NCBI RefSeq assembly: GCF_010183535.1
Contig: NC_071331.1
Location: forward strand, 14,756,001-14,820,000
Direction of reading: 5' to 3'
Length of the DNA: 64,000 bases
Source of the DNA: Caenorhabditis remanei
Taxonomy: Eukaryota > Nematoda > Chromadorea > Rhabditida > Rhabditidae
This document shows, one piece after another, positions 38,009 to 48,538 of the stretch. The position numbers and the translations under genes are program-made. The notes under the pieces are model-generated. The model searched no databases. It saw only the letters and a list, made by a program, of their open reading frames with translations, and was not told the DNA's origin. How positions within the stretch are numbered: position 1 is the first letter of the stretch; the number at the start of each line of letters is the position of its first letter.

Positions 38009-38082
38009 GAGTGTTTGGCAGAGTGGTTAACGCTCTCGTCTCTCGTTTACATGTCCAGGGTTCGCATCCCACGGCGGGCTGA
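38009..38082 (+). ncRNA. tRNA-like pol III element (copy 1), probably tRNA-derived
   Basis: An exact A-box (TGGCAGAGTGG, 38016-38026) and a one-mismatch B-box (GGTTCGCATCC, 38059-38069) are correctly ordered and spaced. The D-arm side (TGGCAGAGTGGTTAACGC) resembles tRNA-Thr. I could not pair a convincing anticodon or acceptor stem, so it is more likely a degenerate tRNA or tRNA-derived short interspersed sequence than a working tRNA. Repeated unchanged in copy 2 at 45885-45958. Confidence 0.5.
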
Positions 38083-38157
38083 AGATAAAATCAACGACAC
38101 TGACCGGTAGTGATGTTGTGTCGAAACCTCTAAGAAGTACTGACCGCTTTTTGCTTC

Positions 38158-38505
38158 TCATATTTTTCCAAGGACCTTCATAAATAACTTTTTGCTCTTC
38201 GGCTCGGTCTTACGTGATAGCCCTATTAAGGGGTACCCGTCATCGTCATCATACATGTTTGTCGTGCTCACTTTTTCGTCTTTCTTCTCATTCATTTTTA
38301 CACCGCACGGCACGTCTTCGCCTTCCTCTTCTTTTATTTCTTCGTCACTTCTCCATTTACTCAGTACTCTCCCAACATCTTCATTCGAATCTGTCAAAGA
38401 ATAAATACATCTGGAATATGTATAATTATCAAAGACGACAAACCGGTCGTGAGAAGAAAGAAGAAAAAGGAAAAAAGGAAAACCAATTTCCAACAACTTG
38501 CCCAT
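38158..38505 (-). CDS. Possible small acidic protein ORF (copy 1)
   Basis: A single open frame of 115 codons starts at an ATG. It begins MGKLLEIGFPFFLFLL, signal-like, and continues into a very charged region (SDEEIKEEEGEDV; NMYDDDDGY). Alternatively the charged part is an exon beginning after TTCTTTGACAG near 38396. In the copy at 46 kb, small indels break this frame at both ends although the acidic core remains open. That argues against a strongly constrained gene. No family recognised. Confidence 0.2.
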   Translation of the reverse strand: MGKLLEIGFPFFLFLLSSHDRFVVFDNYTYSRCIYSLTDSNEDVGRVLSKWRSDEEIKEEEGEDVPCGVKMNEKKDEKVSTTNMYDDDDGYPLIGLSRKTEPKSKKLFMKVLGKI

Positions 38506-38635
38506 AAATCAGTAAACGAGAGAACTCAACCCTCCCCCTCTTTCTCTTTCTTCTCAAGAAAAAGAGACCAGATCCAAGTTATTTCTAAATGCACAAATGC
38601 TCGCAGGTGCGTTGGTCTCTCCAAAATATTTGATT

Positions 38636-38716
38636 ATGGCATCAAGACCTGATAATATTGTACTATTCACTCATATTGCTGTGGATCGACTGATGAAAAA
38701 AGAGTTCAATGAAAGA
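38636..38716 (+). CDS. Candidate alternative first exon (copy 1)
   Basis: ATG followed by 27 codons (MASRPDNIVLFTHIAVD..., ending KKEFNER) and a GTAAGTG donor in phase 0. The same exon is preserved in copy 2 (46510-46590) with identical protein. No downstream exon was found nearby. Phase 0 is what the first common exon of the membrane-protein gene at 58354 requires, so it may be a distant first exon of that gene; this is a guess. Confidence 0.35.
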
Positions 38717-41276
38717 GTAAGTGAAATAGTCATTTTTTCAAATTATAAAATAATCTTTTTTTTAAATCTATCGGAATACTATTAGAATCACAATTCAAAA
38801 CAAGAATTGAATCATGATAAGATTACTTTTTGCCTATGTTTCATATTTATCACAACACTAACTTCATTAAAATCGAAGCAACACGTCGAAACAATGTGAG
38901 CCCACATCTCAACAATTACGTAATTCACATTTTGTGTTTCACCTGTTTTTGTTTTGAACAAAAAATCACAGATGTTTTCATGTAGATCATGTATTAAAGA
39001 ATACAGTAACCTACGTCATTAGAGTAAGTAGTTAAGGAACAAACAATACAATTTCTGAATTTTAAAAATTATTAGATCGGATTTGAATGGGGACACATCA
39101 CGAGTATCTTCAAATTTTATATGTTTGAATTCAATCCGTTGGAATATATGACCACAATCGACTATAGATTTTCCGCTATGCCCTTGTAAAATTCATACTT
39201 GTCACAAGCCGACCGTTTTCAAAAATTTTTTCAACACTAATTTTTGAAAAAAGAGTTTTTGCGGCATTTTGAGCTATAACTCGAGTAAATTGACGAATTT
39301 AAGTAGTTCTAAAGTGAATATAGTGATAAAAAATACTTGAAAATTCTTTTTGGGATGTTAAAATTTTTAAAAAATTATACCAGAGCCAACCCATAAATAT
39401 ATATGACAAGTATGATAAAACTAAAACTTAAATCCGTTGGGAATTGAAATCTGCTGGTTGCATAACCTAGTCCACGTGCATATTAATTTAACTTAATTCC
39501 ACCTACTTTTTGCAAAAGTCGGTTTGAAAGATCAATCAGTCTCGTCACGTTCTCTTCGCCTTTTCTCTAGCAAAACGAGATTTGAAAGTTCTGAAACTCA
39601 TTTGGACTAATACTCAAAAGTAGTCCATACTACAAAGTTTTCATGTTCTTTTTCTTTTGATTGACACATTGACATTCTTCTTTTTTCTTCTTCTTCTTCT
39701 TCTTCGTTTTTTCTTCTTCGTGCATTCCATCAAACACCCTAAAAGCCGTTCAAATTGCGTCCATTCAAGAGATTTCAATTCAAAAACTGAGAAAAACGAC
39801 AGAAAAAATGCAGAAAACGTTTTCTAGAATGTCCACTTTTCCTATTTTGTTGAACCCTTAAAAATCAGATAAATGACTGAAAATCCTTTCTATTTTATTA
39901 AAAATGAAGAAAAACGAAGAATTTATAGGTAAACTCGTTTTTTCGGCAAAAGTTCATCAGACAAATTGTGTTTTTTCTTCTTCCGTCCTTCTGAATTTTT
40001 GATTGCTCTTTTTTCAGTAGACATTCGCTTTTTTTCTTTTAGAAAAGATGATTGGGTGTCACATTGTCTTCTTTTCTTCTTTAATCATGGGTTTTATTCA
40101 TGAATATTCTGAAGAAGAAGAATGGAAACAATTGAAGAATGTTTTAGCTAACAATTGTTGAGAAGATATAATGCTTCTGAGAATATCCGTTTTCTTGGAA
40201 AAAATGAAAATTCTTTTGTCTAGACCTACTCATTCATGCAATTATGAATCTAACTATTACTCTCATTCCATTCAAAATTTCACCGCTTTCAAAGAATTAA
40301 AAGTTCCATTTTCTTTGAAAAATGAGCATCCAAAGTGTTCATTGAATTCAGATATTTTGATAACAATTCGAGTTATTCCTTTATGAATTGCATTGAGATC
40401 AATTTTCAAAGAAAACTCAAGTCTATTGAACAAGAGTCTGGAATTTATCAATTCATGTACTTGCTGCTTGTGAAAATGTTCTTGATGTTGGATGATAAGA
40501 CTGAAAAAACATCTGAAGTTGAAACTGGACTTGTAATTTCTGAAAGCTTTCTTCTTTTAGAAAACTTTACGACTCCATTGACAAAATCTTTCTCCTAAAA
40601 ATAGTCTGAAAAGTCAACTTTTAATTTCCTTTTAATTTATTTTTAGAAGAATGTTCACACTTAATTAAGTATAATTATTGATTAATTCTCTGCAATTCTA
40701 GGTGGAATCATAACAGACAAAACTATTACAATTCAGACATATTCAAAAAGAAAATAATCAGATCTCCTATGATCACAATCCAGGTGATATGATGCGATTT
40801 CGGCTGATCTGCTTTCCGCCATAAACCTTCTATTTCAAAATTCCATGAGAGCAATAACCAAGCTAATTTGTGGATTAACTTCTAACTAGGGAAGGATCCC
40901 GAGTAAAGACGGAGTTACGGGTAGAGATATAAATCACTGCCACAGAAATTTGGCGCTGATTTCAAATCTGTATTTTGTTTTTGCTAAACTATCTCGTGAA
41001 AAAAGTTATAGGTGTTTTTCTAGCTTCCCAGTGCAAAAATTAGCATTTTCAATACTCACAAAATTAATTTTTTTTCTTTTTTTTTTCAAACTTTTTTGTG
41101 TATAAACTTATTGAAAACTTTATTATTTCAAATCAAGATAGAATCAAGAAAATGAATTTAAAAAATATAGGCCACTCTTAGAGCATTCAATAAAATAAAA
41201 TTAAAAATAAAATTAAATATTTGAAGGGGAATTCTTAGATGTGATTCCTGTTTAAAAACATCTGTATGTGGGTTAT
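38717..41276. other. Non-coding part of copy 1 and start of the inserted block
   Basis: AT-rich sequence with a TTC/TTCTT microsatellite at about 39680-39720. From 40328 to 40749 lies the segment that is present three times in this window. After 40749 the sequence is unique to the insertion that carries the F-box gene. Short frames here have no splice support. Confidence 0.5.
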
Positions 41277-42522
41277 TTAATTCCATACAACAAAACGAAT
41301 TACTTCAAAAGATATTTGAATAGAAGCAACTTTTTTGTCTAACTGCCGTTCTATGTCAACCCACTCCGAACAATCGAGATCTTTGTTGTCAATATACATC
41401 AACCTGAAAGAAATATGTTTTCAACCAAAAAGCTACAAAAAAAGGAGTAGACTTACAATAACACATTTATATGGGAAACAACTGTAAGAAAAAAACTCAC
41501 TTTCGAGAACTGTTACTGTACACTGCTGGTCTTCTAGAAGGATTGAATGGCTGCGTACGAATATTGTCAAGAATTTTTTCGAAGCCGAAGAACCCAATCC
41601 TCGCATAGATCTCAATTGTCTCCAAATTATGAAAAGCTTCATTTGACATCCAGCGTGTCAAAAAACTCTCAATCTCAGTTAGATCAAAATATGATTTCAA
41701 TGAAACAAAATGACACCCTGTAAACTCATGGAGAAGGGATCTCATTAGTGCTGGCTCACACTTCTCAATACTCAGAGTTTCAACATTGAAGATTGTTGAG
41801 TTACTCGTGAATGGATCAGAAACCGTAGAGCATAAACATATATTTTTCACGCCCATAAACTTTGATAAAATTCCTTCAATAACCTCTGCCTTGTCTACTT
41901 CACCATCCAATCGGACGTCTTCACATTTGGACATACTTGAAGCCAAAGTTTGATGAGTAGTTGTATCAATTAGAAACTCTGACGAACGTGGGAATAATCT
42001 TTGAAATTCCTTATGAAGTACCCATTGTATTTCTCTCCGCAATTGTCTACAACCATATAGTACACACTTTCCTTCATGGTCGCGGGAATATCTAAAAATT
42101 GCACTAGACATCACATTGAAAATTAGTTGATTTTTGATTTCAAGAGGAGGCTCTTCCGAGGAGCCAGAGCTACATTACACAGAAAACATGCAAGTTCATT
42201 TTCAAAAATTAGCAACTCACTTTAGCTTAAAATTGCTGTCACCTATTCTGAATCGAAATAAGTTTTCTTCGTTTTCCGAAAACTTTTCCACAAACTCTAT
42301 CGTAACAACGTGAATGTACCTATCGTCGTCCTCACTCACGCGAACAGCAAATCTTGGTTTATGCACAGCGCATCTTAATTTGACAAAATTAAATCGTAAA
42401 CTAAATACAACCTTTTCCATTTTCAATGAGCAATTTGATAATAGAAATATCGATGTGTAATCCATTCCTTTTATTATCTCTTTTTGTGCCAAGTACGGCA
42501 ATTGAAGTATTTTGATGGACAT
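41277..42522 (-). CDS. F-box protein with FBA_2-like domain
   Basis: Three exons (42221-42522, 41501-42169, 41277-41403) give 365 aa, closing in phase. TTGTTTCAG ends one base before the ATG. The N-terminus is a Caenorhabditis-type F-box: LPYLAQKEIIKGMDYTSIFLLSNCS, followed by KMEKVVFSLRF. The C-terminal two thirds resemble the nematode F-box-associated (FBA_2) domain: MGVKNICLCSTVSDPF, the VETLSIEKCEPALM strand-helix pattern, FTGCHFVSLKSYFD and FLTRWMSNEAFHNLETIEIY. F-box proteins recruit substrates to SKP1-cullin ubiquitin ligases; this family is hugely expanded in these worms and evolves fast. The gene lies in the unique block inserted between the two copies of the duplicated segment. Confidence 0.85.
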
Positions 42523-42593
42523 TCTGAAACAATCATGACATCATGGAAGAGGAAATAAAAAAGAGTTCAAAAGAGATTGGGATTTTAAAGTTC

Positions 42594-42881
42594 AAACTCA
42601 ACAAATTCAGAACTTGTAGAAAATTATATCGTTCTATGATTTTGTAAAACAGAAGAGGTGTAGTGGATAGGAAATTCCCACTCGAGAATCGATAGAGTCA
42701 ATGGTCTCACAACGATTCTGTGTAAAATCAATCTCATTGTTAGAGAAGAATGAAAGAGATCGTTGTGAGACCATTGACTCTATCGATTCTCGAGTGAAAG
42801 TTTCCTATCCACTACACCTCTTCTGTTTTACAAAATCATAGAACGATATAATTTTCTACAAGTTCTGAATTTATTGAGTTT
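42594..42881. repeat. Palindrome with 123-bp arms
   Basis: The left arm 42594-42716 and right arm 42759-42881 are near-perfect reverse complements with a 42-bp loop. The arms run from aaactcaa[ct]aaattcag to ctcacaacgat and differ at only a few positions. Immediately to the right begins the third (tail-only) copy of the duplicated segment. The palindrome sits just upstream of the F-box gene. Confidence 0.9.
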
Positions 42882-43338
42882 ATCCAAAGTGTTCATTAAA
42901 TTCAGATATTTTGATAATAACAATTCGAGTTATTCGTTTATGAATTGCATTGAGATCAATTTTTAAATAAAATTCGAGTCTATTGAACAAGAGTCTGGAA
43001 TTTATCAATTCATGTACTTGCTGCTTGTGAAAATGTTCTTGATGTTGGGTGATAAGTCTGACTGAGACTGAGTGAGAAACATCTGAAGTTGAAACTGGAC
43101 TTGTAATTTCTAAAAGTTTTTTCTTTTAGAAAACTTTACAACTCAATTGACCAAATCTTCCCTAAAACTAGTTTGAAAAGTCAACTTTTAATTTCCTTTC
43201 CATTTATTTTTAGAAGAATGTTCACACTTGAATAAGGATAATTATTGATTAATTCTCTGCAATTCTAGGTGGAATCATAGAAGACAAAACGATTCCAACT
43301 CCTAAAAATAACTCCTAAAGAATCTGAATATTCAAAAA
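42882..43338. repeat. Third, partial copy of the duplicated segment (tail only)
   Basis: It matches 40328-40749 of copy 1 and the corresponding tail of copy 2, with more substitutions than those two show from each other. It ends at attcaaaaa and is joined directly to the first base of copy 2 (43339). It therefore preserves the original tandem junction. Confidence 0.85.
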
Positions 43339-44028
43339 GTTGTAAGAACACTTACTTTATCGCGAACTGAGAAACAATCATCTGCGAAAGCACTGATAAC
43401 CGTTGATAAATTGATCAGTTCGATTGCTGAAAAACCGTTGGTGAACACTGTTGATGTGACACCTGGTGTTGGCGATCCATGCTCATCGATGTGGCCGCTT
43501 CCACCAATTCACAGAGTTTGTCTGCAGCGTTGTGCTATGAGCCAGAAGAAAGTGAATCTTGTGACAAATCCGTATGAGTTCGAGGTGAATGGTCTTCGAG
43601 TGATGACTATGTCTGGCGAAAACGTCACGGAGCTTTTGCGTACTTCTCAAAAATGGACCGGTGCTGATGTTCTCGCTAACCTTGTCAAATGGCAACACGT
43701 CGCGCCTAATTGCCCAGATACTCTAGATGCGTTTCCTATGGCTGAAAGGTAAGGAAACATATAATGTTATAATAATGGATTTATCATCAAAAAGTTATTT
43801 TTCAAAATTGTTTAAATTTCCAGAGATCCACTCGTTATGGAAACCACCCCACACATTATGGTCTGCGGTAATCAGCCACAAGCCGAGTTCCGACGTGTTC
43901 CAATCGATGGATCTGACTCTACGTGTCTTGTTGTTTGCCTGCCGAAATTCTCAAAAACCCGTGTTGCATGCTTCTTAAACTTGAAGGATCTCTCGATGAA
44001 ATGGCAGAACTTTGATCATCAATACTAA
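43339..44028 (+). pseudogene. Truncated pold-2 duplicate
   Basis: Contains pold-2 from codon 249 to the stop, with its last intron (exon parts 43339-43748 and 43824-44028). The frame is still open, and changes are few (for example His to Gln in RTSQKWTG, Ile to Met in PHIMVCGN). It lacks the promoter, start codon, and N-terminal and OB-fold region. It begins abruptly in mid-exon behind unrelated sequence. Without a new start it cannot make a working subunit, so it is read as a young pseudogene fragment. Confidence 0.85.
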
Positions 44029-44265
44029 ATATTTCGTTCAAGTTAAGCTTGTCTTATGTTTTTTTTTCTCATTATACTGTGTATTGTGCCTCCAATAAAT
44101 TTTGATTGAGACTGACTGTGTTCTCACCTCGTTCACACATGAATCTTTCCATCTTAATCATTCGTTTTCCGTTTTCATCCGCCCTATTCAACTTTCTCTC
44201 AAAAAACTGGGTCATTCTTGGTTTTCGATTTCTCGCAATCATTCGTATCACAAACATTTCTTATT

Positions 44266-45739
44266 ATGTGGCTGCATAGTATTGCTGTTCTTTCGATTTC
44301 ATTCTCATGTCTTCTAATAATTCTTCAAATTCTCTATTTTCCCTATCTGATATCACAGGCTGAATCAGCTCATGAACTAGTCAAGAGCAAAATAGACTCA
44401 TTTAAGGTTCGCTCGAGATTACATTATTTATTCAACTATAAAGCTTTTATTTTAGAGTTTAGAATCAGATATCACTCGTGAATTATCAGATTACGCCTTT
44501 TTACACATTACCAGAAAACGCGAAGTCATTTCATGCGAACCCGGATACCCTGGTCTTCCGGGTGCAAATGGGCGAGATGGACAACCGGGAACAGACGGTC
44601 CAAATGGAATACGTGGATTGGATGCACGTGATATAATGGAAGAAATTCAAGCGAATCAAGAATGTATTACTTGTCCACAAGGAGAACGTGGACCAACTGG
44701 AGCACCAGGAGATCGAGGAGAAACTGGAGATAAGGGAGATAAAGGAGTTGCTGGAATTCCAGGTCAAGATGGATTAGATGGTGAACAAGGAGAAGAAGGA
44801 CCTGTTGGACCACCAGGACCACCGGGGAGAAGAGGAAGAAAAGGAGCTGATGGAAAGTCTGCAATGGGAGGAATTGGAGAACCCGGACCAAAAGGAGTTC
44901 CAGGAGCAAAGGGTGGTCCGGGATTACAGGGACCAAGAGGAAAGGTGAGGAATTTGAAAGTAGTATTTTCTGGATTCTCACATGTCAATCTTTTCAGCGT
45001 AATTATATTTATGGTCCACCTGGTCCAATGGGACAACCAGGACCATCTGGATTGGATGGAGTATCTGGAAATCCAGGTGATAGAGGACCAAAAGGACCGC
45101 CAGGAGACCGCGGAGCTGATATTAAATTCTGTCCGTGTCCATTGGAATTAGAATTATTGAAAGTAAAACATTCCAAGGCAAATCGTCCATCACCACCATC
45201 CTCTTCGACTTCAACAACACCGCCAACAACTTCAACTTCAGAAACAACGACTACAGTTTTTCCAAATACAGAAAAGAATTCAGATGACACCACAACTTTG
45301 GAAATAATCGGAGAAGAAGAAACGACTCCAGAAGATATCACTGCCACGACTACAATTGAAACAATAACTTTTTCATCTCAAGATGACGAATCAAGTGAAT
45401 CAAAAAATAGTCGAAATTCAGAAAATGTATTCGGAAGTGCACCTGGAAATGAAGGAATTATTCAAGCAGAAACACTGAATTTTGATGATGGAGAAATGCA
45501 AACGGTAATTAATTCATAACAAAATCATTTTTGTAAAATATAAATTGTTCAGGTGGAATTGCCAAAAGACTATGAAAACGGTGAACAACCACGTGGACCA
45601 ATCATTACTGTAGAAGAAGATGATTATCCAGAAGATACTACAACTACGTTCGTTTGTTCTTACTTTCCATTCCAATTATTTCCCTAATTTCAGGCGTCGA
45701 TTCCGTTACGTCACAAAGCGACCAATTCGATTTGAATAA
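44266..45739 (+). CDS. Cuticle-type collagen with long Ser/Thr/Glu tail (copy 2)
   Basis: Exons 44266-44406, 44456-44944, 44998-45504, 45553-45647 and 45694-45739 give 425 aa, with the same architecture as copy 1. All splice sites and the frame are intact. Protein changes seen include Asn to Ser at residue 5, Ile to Thr in GQPGT, and Glu to Asp and Asp to Gly in KDYENGEQ. The last codons differ only silently (CGG to CGA). One upstream change removes a possible acceptor: cgtatcag in copy 1 is cgtatcac here, 12 bp before the ATG. Its 5' flank is the 3' end of the truncated pold-2 copy, so it inherited whatever short promoter the original used between pold-2 and the collagen gene. Confidence 0.85.
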
Positions 45740-45884
45740 TTCAAAAATTTCATAAAAGCCGTCCAATAAAGTGTTTCTTTCTATACCCTCTTTCTTCTTT
45801 TCCGTGTACCTTTGCAATCATTCATTTCTCTGCCTCTCTTCTCCGTCAGCGAGATAATGTTTAGTTTAGGACGAATTGGCTGTT

Positions 45885-45958
45885 GAGTGTTTGGCAGAGT
45901 GGTTAACGCTCTCGTCTCTCGTTTACATGTCCAGGGTTCGCATCCCACGGCGGGCTGA
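45885..45958 (+). ncRNA. tRNA-like pol III element (copy 2)
   Basis: Same A-box (45892-45902) and B-box (45935-45945) as the copy at 38.0 kb. No difference between the two copies was noticed across the element. The same reservation about an absent cloverleaf applies. Confidence 0.5.
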
Positions 45959-46509
45959 AGATAAAATCAACGACACTGACCGGTAGTGATGTTGTGTCGA
46001 AACCTCTAAGAAGTACTGACCGCTTTTTGCTTCTCATATTTTCCAAGGACCTTCATAAATAACTTTTTGCTCTTCGGCTCGGTCTTACTTGATAGCCCTA
46101 TTAAGGGGTACCCGTCATCGTCATCATACATGTTTGTCGGGCTCACTTTTTCGTCTTTCTTCTCATTCATTTTTACACCGCACGGCACGTCTTCGCCTTC
46201 CTCTTCTTTTATTTCTTCGTCACTTCTCCATTTACTCAGTACTCTCGCAACATCTTCATTCGAATCCTAAAAGAATAAATACATCTGGAATATGTATAAT
46301 TATCAAAGACGACAAACAGGTCGTGAGAAGAAAGAAGAAAAAGGAAAAAAGGAAAACCAATTTCCAACAACTTGCCCATAAATCAGTAAACGAGAGAACT
46401 CAACCCTCCCCCTCTTTCTCTTTCTTCTCAAGAAAAAGAGACCAGATCCAAGTTATTTCTAAATGCACAAATGCTCGCAGGTGCGTTGGTCTCTCCAAAA
46501 TATTTGATT

Positions 46510-46590
46510 ATGGCATCAAGACCTGATAATATTGTACTATTCACTCATATTGCTGTGGATCGACTGATGAAAAAAGAGTTCAATGAAAGA
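46510..46590 (+). CDS. Candidate alternative first exon (copy 2)
   Basis: An identical 27-codon open exon with GTAAGTG donor, phase 0, as at 38636-38716. If either copy is used by the downstream membrane-protein gene, this one is nearer, about 11.8 kb upstream of the first common exon. Confidence 0.35.
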
Positions 46591-48538
46591 GTAAGTGAAA
46601 GAGTCATTTTTTCAAATTATAAAATAATATTTTTCTTTAAATCCATCGGAATACCATTAGAATCACAATTCAAAACAAGAATTGAATCATGATAAGATTA
46701 CTTTTTGCCTATGTTTCATATTTATCACAACACTAACTTCATTAAAATCGAAGCAACACGTCGAAACAATGTGAGCCCACATCTCAACAATTACGTAATT
46801 CACATTTTGTGTTTCACCTGTTTTTATTTTGAACAAAAAATCACAGATGTTTTCATGTAGATCATGAATCAAAGAATACAGTAGCCTACTTCATTAGAGT
46901 AAGTAGTTAAGGAACAAACAATACAATTTCTGAATTAAAAAAATTATTAGAGCGGCTTTGAATGGGGACACATGACGAGTATCTTCAAATTTTAAATGTT
47001 TGAATTCAATCCGTTGGAATATATGACCACAATCGACTATAGATTTTCCCCTATGCCCTTGTAAAATTCATACTTGTCACAGACCGACCGTTTTCCAAAC
47101 ATTTTTTCAACACTAATTTTTGAAAAAAGAGTTTTTGTGGCATTTTGAGCTCTAACTCGAGTAAATTGACGAATTTAAGTAGATCTACAGTAAATATAGT
47201 GATAAAAAGTACTTGAAAATAATTTTTGGGGTGTTAAAATTCAAAAAAAAATCCACCAGGGCCGTCCCGTCAACTGACAAGTATGATAAAACTAAAACTT
47301 AAATCTGTTGGGAATTTAAATCTTGTGGCTGCATAACTTAGTCCACGTGCATATTAATTTAACCTAATTCCACCTACTTTTTGCAAAAGTCGGTTTGAAA
47401 GATCAATCAGTCTCGTCACGTACCCTTCGCCTTTTCTCTACCAAAACGAGATTTGAAAAGTTCTGAAACTCTTTTGGACTAATACTCAAAAGTAGTCCAT
47501 ACTACAAAGTTTTCATGTTCTTTTTCTTTTGATTGACACATTGACATTCTTCTTTTTTCTTCTTCTTCTTCGTTTTTTCTTCTTCGTGCATTCCATCAAA
47601 CACCCTAAAAGCCGTTCAAATTGCGTCCATTCAAGAGATTTCAATTCAAGAAAAACTGAGAAAAACGACAGAAAAATTCAGAAAGCGTTTTCTAGAATGT
47701 CCACTTTTCCTATTTTGTTGAACCCTTAAAAATCAGATAAATGACTGAAAATCCTTTCTATTTTATTAAAAATGAAGAAAAACGAAGAATTTATCGGTAA
47801 ACTCGTTTTTTCGGCAAAAGTTCAGCAGACAAATTGTGTTTTTTCTTCTTCCGTCCTTCTGAATTTTTGATTGCTCTTTTTTCGTAGACATTCGCTTTTT
47901 TTCTTTTAGAAAAGATGATTGGGAGTCCATAGATTGTCTTCTTTTCTTCTTTAATCATGGGTTTTATTCATGAATATTCTGAAGAAGAATGGAAACAATT
48001 GAAGAATGTTTCAACTAATAATTGTTGAGAAGATATAATGTTTCTGAGAATATCCGTTTTCTTGGAAAAAATGAAAATTCTTTTGTCTAGACCTACTCAT
48101 TCATGCAATTATGAATCTAACTATTACTCTCATTCCATTCAAAATTTCCCCGTTTTCAAAGAATTAAAAGTTCCATTTTCTTTGAAAAATGAGCATCCAA
48201 AGTGTTCATTGAATTCAGATATTTTGATAACAATTCGAGTTATTCCATTATGAATTGCCTTGAGGTCAATTTGCAAAGAAAACTCAAGTCTATTGAACAA
48301 GAGTCTGGAATTTATTAGTTAATGTACTTGCTGTGAAAATGTTATTTTTCTCTTGATGTTGGATGATAAGACTGAGAAACATCTGAAGTTGAAACTGGAC
48401 TTGTAATTTCTGAAAGCTTTCTTCTTTTAGAAAACTTTACGACTTCATTGACAAAATCTTTTTCCTAAAAATAGTCAGAAAAGTCAACTTTTAATTTCCT
48501 TTTAATTTATTTTTAGAAGAATGTTCACACTTAATTAA

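Larger units (their letters stand above)
35467..40749. repeat. Segmental duplication, copy 1
   Basis: This segment of about 5.28 kb matches 43339-49362 in the same orientation, with a constant offset of 7,872 bp through the first collagen exons. Identity is very high by eye, with scattered substitutions and small indels mostly outside exons. The left edge is inside pold-2 exon 4 at gttgtaagaac. The right edge is near attcaaaaa, after which the copies diverge. Confidence 0.95.

Noticed and set aside
38009..38082. Functional tRNA gene
   Set aside because: A and B boxes are good, but acceptor, anticodon and T stems do not pair convincingly.
39677..39720. TTC/TTCTT microsatellite as a CRISPR-like or regulatory array
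   Set aside because: Simple pyrimidine microsatellite, shorter in copy 2; the DNA is nuclear eukaryotic, so CRISPR does not apply.
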